From Halichondria panicea (lineage: Eukaryota > Porifera > Demospongiae > Suberitida > Halichondriidae), in the NCBI RefSeq assembly GCF_963675165.1, contig NC_087381.1, positions 4,651,378-4,715,377 on the forward strand: a stretch of DNA of 64,000 nt, read 5' to 3'. The notes beneath the pieces are model-generated. The model saw only the letters and a list, made by a program, of their open reading frames with translations. It was not told the DNA's origin and did no database searches. The position numbers were made by a program, and so were the translations under genes. Within the stretch, counting starts at the first letter, position 1, and each line of letters begins with the position of its first letter. This document shows positions 57,642 through 64,000 of this stretch, in pieces.

Positions 57642-59115
57642 ATGGATGTGGATGAAGTGTTTGAAATGGTTACAAGTGGTATGACCCACGAAGATATAAG
57701 TAATACACTCAAGACCCGCTTTCCAGGAATAAGAGGCTTCTCTGCAAGAAGTGTTCGGCGATTCTGCTCTGAAAATGGCATTCATAAACCAGATTCTGCT
57801 CAAGTAGATGCTGTAGTCGAATGTGCTGTTACTGAAGTAAGCTAAACGTAGTATAGGGCTTAATACTAAGAATATTACCGTAGCACCGGAGAATACAGTC
57901 CATGTGCGTAATTAGCTAAGTACCACAAAAAACATTTCTAAATTAATTATGACTTGCAGGTTGGACATGTGTATGGCCGGAGAATGTTAAAGGGTGTGCT
58001 TGAGTCTAAAGGTATTAAGGTATCTGAGAAAAGAGTTTCAGAGTCCTTACAGAGAGTGGCCCCTTTGCAATATGATCAGCGGCGGAATGACACCTTAGAC
58101 CGTACTAATCCACTGCAATACTCGGCTCTCCACTTTGGGCATAAACTTCATATTGACCAAAATGAAAAGATCACAATGTTTGGTGCTACCCACATAGTTG
58201 CAAGGGATGGATATTCAGGCAAGATAATTGCTTACTGTACAATGCCAGTCAAGAACAATTTGGCTATATACGACAGTATTTTGAGGTATTGTTCAACTCA
58301 TTGAATAATAGTTACATCAGTAACACGTATAATTTCCATATCAGGTCATCTACTAAAACGTATGGTCTTTGGAAGCAAATTCGAGTCGACCATGGAAGAG
58401 AATTTTATCTTCTTTTGTATGTACAAGAAGCACTTCGTTGTCGTGTTGGCCCTCGGGATATTCTTCCTTACGTTCAATCTCCTTCAACAGAAGTAAGGGT
58501 ACTGATATTGCTTACATGCATTAACTTTTCTCTCTACAGAACCACACTGTTGAACGCATTTGGGTTGAAGTAAATTCTCGTATTAACTACCCCCTAAAGC
58601 GACACTTGATATCAATGGAAGCTACTAATCTGATTAACATGAGTGATGAAACTACAAAATTTTGTGTTTCGTTTGTTACGTGCAATGTTGCTTATCATGG
58701 ATTATCATTGTTTGTTGCAGCTTGGAATCATCATTCTATACCAGGTAAATGTAATGACATTATTATTGATGACACATGCGCTATTATAATATGTGATACA
58801 GGTCGAGGAGTACCCAATCATTTGCAGGTGCAGCGTTATGAAACTATACCCATTCCAGATGGGGAAGTACCGGGTACTGATGAAGCTGCAGATGCATACC
58901 GTTCTCAAGGTGGTCAGCTAAGAGAGTTTGGACTTTTTGGTTGCGATCCACTCAAGGATCGACAGGATCTAATTATGAAAAGGGAGCAATATTTCCTCTC
59001 TCGCTGTCGTTTTGGGGACATCTTTAGTAATGTGGTATCAGGAAATGGACAAGCATATTCATATGCAATTGCTGAGTTCATTAGAATAACGAACTCTCTA
59101 GAAGCTTATCTATAG
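57642..59115 (+). CDS. IS3EU-like DDE transposase, five exons, 395 aa
   Basis: Exons 57642-57836, 57960-58285, 58345-58492, 58540-58744 and 58802-59115 join in frame (1,188 nt). The N-terminus (GMTHEDISNTLKTRFPGIRG, SVRRFCSENGI) is a helix-turn-helix-like DNA-binding region. The catalytic core has HIDQNEK (D131), VDHGREF (D189) and NHTVERIW (E228), with 38 residues between the second D and the E, as in retroviral-integrase-like transposases. All splice sites are GT/AG and no stop interrupts the frame, so the protein looks intact. The C-terminus (GQAYSYAIAEFIRI) is shared-looking but unassigned. Cut-and-paste mobilisation of the surrounding element is inferred. Confidence 0.85.
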
Positions 59116-59389
59116 TCTAAGAGCCATTTTACTTGCTCATAATCATTATAGAGTGTTTAACATTAACTGAGTACTACAAGTTAACTGCCAGGGGTTGTAA
59201 TATTAAAATATCTCCCCCTCGTGTTTTCAAAATACCAGGAAACGTTGGGTTCTGGAAACTCGCATTAATGGAAATTTAAAGATTTAAGAATCCAGAAATT
59301 GGTAAATGCAAGCACTCCCTAATTTCCTGACTTTTTGGCAAAAAACACAGACATTCTAGAATGGCCGCTTTAATACACTGATCAATATT

Positions 59390-61847
59390 TAACTTACTGA
59401 ATACTAGGGACCCAGTGCCTAGAGACTAGAGAACAAGTAGCTATACAGAATTTTTACACAAAACACACAAAACAAAACATATTAAAAATCGTGGGCGTGG
59501 CTGTGTTTTACCTGATTCATCAATAATTGAAGGTCCCCAGTATGTAAACTTAACAGCGTGTCTAAGTTAGTTCCATCCATGGCGAAGGCCTTGTCCCTCA
59601 ATTTAGTGTAGCCAGGGTGCATGGATTGGTGATGATGATGGTGAGGCAGGAATGGATCATACTACTCTCAAGGGCATATAAAAGATAAAAGAAGGGCGTA
59701 TAAAAGAAGAGAGGGCCACTACGTAGCGAGCAGAGTGCAGCAAGTTTAAACGTCGAAGTGGGTGGGCGGTAACTGTAGGATTTACTTTTGTGGCGTTTTG
59801 CGAAGTGGTAACTACACCTACTACAATGGCGAATGCTACAAATGTTGATTCTAAAGCTACTCTGTGCTGAGACTCTGTGCTGATGCTGACCCTACTGCCA
59901 CTCCTGAAGTCTGTGCTGATGCTGACCCTCAAGTTGGTAAGTTGGCCTAGAAAATATGCTGGCCACTAGATCTAGCTAGCTATAGGTTCAATCAGACAGT
60001 AAAAAGCTGTGCGCAAAGTACTGATCCATGTAGTACTGATCCATGTAGGTAGAGTGTAGCCGTCACCACAATATACATGTGTTGACATGCCTGGCATTTA
60101 CATACGACATAGAAATCGAGGAGTCTACATCGTGGGAAGAGCTGGACAATCATATTTCGGTCAGTTTATTGCATGTCCGTTGATTGTCCACGAATCAATG
60201 GGCCTCGTCTTTGTGTTGTCTTTGAGTCAGATGCTCGTTTATAGTCTTTTACAATACAATTAGCTCCATTGTCTGGCTTTGTCAAAGAACGATTCAACCG
60301 CCACATGTTTCCGCCACATGTTACCGATGGCACGTTCCCTGTAATTACGTACTGCAATTACGTACTGCTTATGACTGCCTAGTTGCTGCATGATATAAAA
60401 CAGCTAGACCACAGTGGGGACGAAAGAGGGCACGTACCGTCCAGCTAGCCAGAAAGTGAGGGTGAAGAAAATCATAGATGAGAGAAAAATTACGAACTTG
60501 TGTCTGAGAAGTGCGTGTCTGGAATGGTTCAAAATCAGCAAAGTGAGCAAATCCTGGGAACGACAATGTTTTGGACGTATCTGAGAGATTGGCAAGATTC
60601 AGGTGGCTATGTGGCTACTTACTATCTGGCTACTTACTATCCATATATACAGCAGCAACGAACATGGAACAAGATAACAATAAGTATTATATACCTCGCA
60701 GTGTATTCATTCCAGCCGCATATGAAGCCACCCCTGTGTCCGAACACTCAAACTGTACACCATGATTAAAAAGTCTGATCCAGGTATGTGTACCACTGTA
60801 AGGAAGTAACTTGTTTAAACTTGTCTACAAGTGAATGAAACTCATTTGGAGCAGCTTGGGCATGCGATGACCCATGATGACGTGTATATACACAGACATC
60901 ATAATTATGTTCTCAAAACCGTGTGGTCTCGCGGTGGTCTCGTGGAGAGACCACATTACACCAGTGACGTCACATTTTCACATGGAATCCATCAGTTTCA
61001 TGTGTGTGGTTTCAATACTACCACGGAAAGCATACAGGTTTGCTAGTGTCCCGTTACCCATTATAATAAGGTAGTTTCAATTGATTGTGTGCGTGTGTTT
61101 CAGCCAACTTTGTAATCTGTCCAAGTCAATATAAATAATTATACCCATGTATGAAGAGGTTTTCTTTGGGACTCCTTCTCTACTTGTTCCAGCACAAACT
61201 GTGTCACACTTGACTCTTTCATCTTACTTGATGCATACTTGATGCAACTCCTTCCTTCCTTCTTCTTTGCTTTTGCTTTGGTTGCTACAACTTTGCAAGG
61301 TTGCTTGGGCCTGGCTCTTACATCTAGGTTTATGTGTACACGCTGGCTTGGGCCTATACCTGTATAATTTCTAGTATAATTTTCTTGCAGAAGTATTCTT
61401 GGTCTTCTGTGGTGCGCACGTGATTCGTGATTCGTTTTATACGCAGATAACCTTGTTCATATTCCCTCACTTTTCGAAAGAATTTCCGCATCAAATCGGC
61501 GGGCACCGATTCTAAGGCAGTTTCTTTCAGCGAGTATTTGAAGCGAGTATAGTGCAGTTAACCATCAATGTCCAAAACTGTGTAGCAAAAAGTACTGGTT
61601 ATATCTGTCTGATATTATGTTAGTATGTGTACTTTTGCATAACAATACACTAAAAAAAATTTTAGTTCATAGAAGTGAAGCATTGTTGAGATATTAACTT
61701 GGCCACAAAAATATACAAAATTATGTGGCCAGTGATGTCATCGATGACGCGTTTTTTGATGTTACCGTGGAAACGCATTTTATGTTTTTCTGTTGTGATC
61801 TCTAACTGTGTCTGTAGAGGCTCTAGCAGTGATTGTAGAAGCTAAAT
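59390..61847. other. No recognisable gene
   Basis: Repeat-like spacer. TCTGTGCTGATGCTGACCCT is repeated near 59875-59930. A frame at 60831-61046 (GLVERPHYTSDVTFSHGIHQ) reads like an exon but has no identifiable family. 61680-61760 has ATGTCATC / GAGATATTAAC blocks resembling the palindromic element at 35762-36290. Confidence 0.4.
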
Positions 61848-63662
61848 ATGCCAAAGAAAAGCAAGAGAAGATTACAAGCAAGTGCAGCTCGAGCTGTAGG
61901 AGTTCAAAAACAGAGAAGATTATCCGCAATTGGTGGTGCTACCTTAACTCTCTCGCAGTCGCAGTCGCAGTCACAAGCAGATGAAACTGTGCCTACACCT
62001 CCCAGTCTTCCCCCTGTTTCTCCCCTAACACCAGTTTCTGAAGAATCTGGAGATGATACAGAGCCTGATGATACAGAGCCTGAATCTAGTGACAACGAAG
62101 AGCCAGATGTGCGATCGCAGGAGGAGATTCTAGAAGATTTTTGTCTTGAATGGATGGTGACGCTTGACAACGATGAAAAAAGTCTCTGGCTGTTCTTCTG
62201 TGCCATTTTTCTGCCAAACATCATGGCATGAAAGCGACAGAATCTGCTCAGCTTGCTGCTAGTTTTGTTGGAAAAAATGATAAGACTGTTAGGCGATGGA
62301 GGACTGGTGTATTACGTAACAAAGGAGTTTTACCTCAAAGTAAACAGGGAAGATACGAAAGGAAGGGTGTACTTTGGCACAATGAGAATCTAAACAAGAT
62401 GGCAACACAATATGTACGCAATAATTCTTCCATTAAAGGTAAACCGAATATGAGGCTTCCCTCGAAAAGTTGGGGTAAGTACCTGCCGAAAATGGTTGTT
62501 GACACTTGGTTTTGAATTGATTACGCCACGAAAGGGAGTTTTTATCGATGGTCACGAAAGGGTAGATGTCGTCAAAGCCCGCACCGAGTACTTTAGAAGA
62601 ATGGTCAAGTTGGGGTATGTTAGCTTGACCAATGGACCCACACCTGACGCAATTAAAGCAATCCCTGTAGATATTGAATCTCCAACAGAAGATCGTCGAT
62701 CTAAAACTGTGTTCATTTTTCATGACGAAACTACATTTCACTCAAACGATGACCAAATATTGAAATGGGGTCTAAAGGGCGAGAAAATAATGAAAAGTAA
62801 GAGTAAAGGTGCTGGCATAATGCTATCAGATTTTATTGACAATCACAACGGGTTTTTGGCACTAACAGACGAAGAATATGATCAAGCAAAACAGTCTAAT
62901 CCTGATGTAAAGAAATATGCAAGAGACTTTTTAGAATACGGAGAAAATAAGGAAGGGTACTGGAACTTAAAAAGATTTGTGGCACATATGCACCGAGCTA
63001 TTAAAATAGCAGAGATAAAGTACCCCAAAGATCAAGGATGGAGGCTTTGTTGGATCTTCGACAACAGTAGCTGCCACAACGCCATGGCTGACGATGCGTT
63101 ACACGTTAATCGTATGACTGTATTTCCCGGTGGTAAGCAGAGGATCTTAAGAGATACAAGCTACAATGGCAAAGAACAAAGAATGTACACTGTAGTAAAT
63201 GGTCAGAAAGTTGCCAAAGGATTGAAGCGTGTTCTGGAAGAGAGAGGTATTTCAACTGACGGTCGAAATAAAGAGTGGATGCAGTCTGTTCCTGTTCTGT
63301 CTCAACACATCGATTTCAAATTCGAGAAGTGTGAGATCGAAAAAACGTTGATACACAAAGGCCATATACCCACATTCCTGCCAAAGTTTCACCCAGAATT
63401 AAATCCTATTGAACGTGTATGGGCACAGATGAAGCGATATACAAGAGCACACTGTAATTATTCCATTCAATCTTTACGAGTAAACATACCTAATTCATAC
63501 GAATCGATCACGAACGAAAACATTCAAAACCATTGTAGGAAAGTTAGACACTACATGTTTGGCTATCTAGAAGGACTTGTGCCTGGAAAGGAGCTGGATG
63601 AGAAACTTAAAAAGTATAAAACTGCGGTGAAGTCACACAGGCGTATTGGAATACACGAGTGA
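61848..63662 (+). pseudogene. DDE-superfamily transposase (IS630/Tc1-mariner-like), frameshifted
   Basis: Three frames together make a typical invertebrate/fungal DDE transposase. The first is an N-terminal acidic, Ser-rich region (61848-62190). After a shift near 62195 comes a helix-turn-helix region SAQLAASFVGKNDKTVRRWR (to about 62490). After a second shift with apparent loss of codons comes an intact catalytic frame from about 62496 to the stop at 63660-63662. Catalytic motifs are FIFHDETTF, WIFDNSSCHN and FHPELNPIERVWAQ. About 116 residues separate the second D from the E, longer than in Tc1 or mariner, so there is an insertion domain. The catalytic part looks intact; the N-terminal shifts suggest loss of function. 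Confidence 0.75.
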
Positions 63663-63784
63663 CGACGACAATTTGTCCTAACTTAGTTTATTGTACTGTT
63701 TTGTGCACTGTTTCATAATACTAACATGATTGCATTAATTTTTATAAAGTTGAAACAATTCCTGCAACGGTGCCATAATAAAAT

Positions 63785-64000
63785 GTGACAGGCTCTGGGA
63801 AAACAGACCAATTGGCGCAAGCTATAATTTTTGCGATCTATATACCAGATGATAGAGCAAAGAATTGCCTACGTATTGATGTGCTTAGTTTGCACATATC
63901 TTGTTCCATGCCTGAGTTATGCGCGTTGGAAACTCGAAGTTGTAAAACAGCAGTATTGAGAAACGCCCACTCAAAGATTGCTAAATTGGGAAAAGTAAGG
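63785..64000. repeat. Right terminal-repeat-like arm at the window edge
   Basis: The reverse complement resembles 49529-49690, beginning CCTTACTTTTCCCAATTTAG at the last base of the window. It starts about 120 bp after the stop of the DDE transposase and is probably its right terminal repeat. Confidence 0.65.

Larger units (their letters stand above)
55568..59389. mobile_element. IS3EU-like DNA transposon, 3.8 kb, with RING-finger cargo
   Basis: Terminal inverted repeats of about 215 bp (55568-55784 and 59178-59389) share AATATTGATCAGTGTATTAA, GCGGCCATTCTAGAATGTC and ACACGAGGGGGAGA blocks. The interior carries a DDE transposase (plus) and a divergent RING-finger gene (minus). The exact ends are ambiguous because a palindromic TGATCA lies in both termini and could be either part of the repeat or a 6-bp target duplication. 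IS3EU assignment rests on the IS3/retroviral-integrase-like catalytic core and is tentative. Confidence 0.8.

Overview
The window is eukaryotic and almost certainly from an invertebrate animal. Its three well-conserved genes are broken into many short exons with GT/AG introns, and the rest is AT-rich sequence packed with DNA transposons, MITEs, fold-back elements and one LTR retrotransposon. Short introns, close gene spacing and recurrent TAATTAT-type sequence fit a demosponge (Amphimedon-like). That placement is an inference, since no rRNA or mitochondrial marker is present.

Layout. 0-3 kb: a broken CACTA/tnp2-type transposase (minus) split by a 790-bp MITE with a perfect 9-bp target duplication. 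3-6.2 kb: repeat-derived ORF fragments, tandem repeats and a TA-flanked MITE. 6.6-7.8 kb: a likely 94-aa three-exon gene. 8.3-17.3 kb: a 12-exon gene for a 756-aa protein joining a CDCA7-type zf-4CXXC_R1 zinc finger to DDT and WHIM-like segments. 17.9-25.2 kb (minus): UBA3, the catalytic subunit of the NEDD8 E1, 17 exons and 440 aa. 25.7-37.5 kb: XRCC6/Ku70, 20 exons and 605 aa, with a transposon-filled 5.1-kb last intron. UBA3 and XRCC6 are head to head with 467 bp between start codons; the CDCA7-like gene and UBA3 are tail to tail. All three exon chains were joined by hand; reading frame closes exactly across every junction.

37.5-64 kb is a transposon graveyard: an eroded Gypsy gag/protease remnant (39.6-41.3 kb); a 4,223-bp Gypsy element with identical 150-bp LTRs and a CATTT target duplication but a disrupted pol; remains of a DUF6589-type protein (46-48.6 kb, minus); a minisatellite; a 1.3-kb fold-back element with a 10-bp target duplication; a 3.8-kb IS3EU-like transposon carrying a five-exon DDE transposase and a divergent two-exon RING-finger gene inside about 215-bp inverted repeats; and a frameshifted DDE-superfamily transposase near the right edge.

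The host genes share a theme that may be chance. Ku70 starts non-homologous end joining, neddylation has been reported to help release Ku from DNA, and vertebrate CDCA7/HELLS has been linked both to DNA-methylation maintenance and to end joining. The most unusual observations are the CDCA7-finger/DDT/WHIM architecture, a zinc-finger exon enclosed by a 55-bp inverted repeat, a copied exon fragment in another intron of the same gene, a MITE lying against a Ku70 splice acceptor, and the RING-carrying IS3EU-like element.
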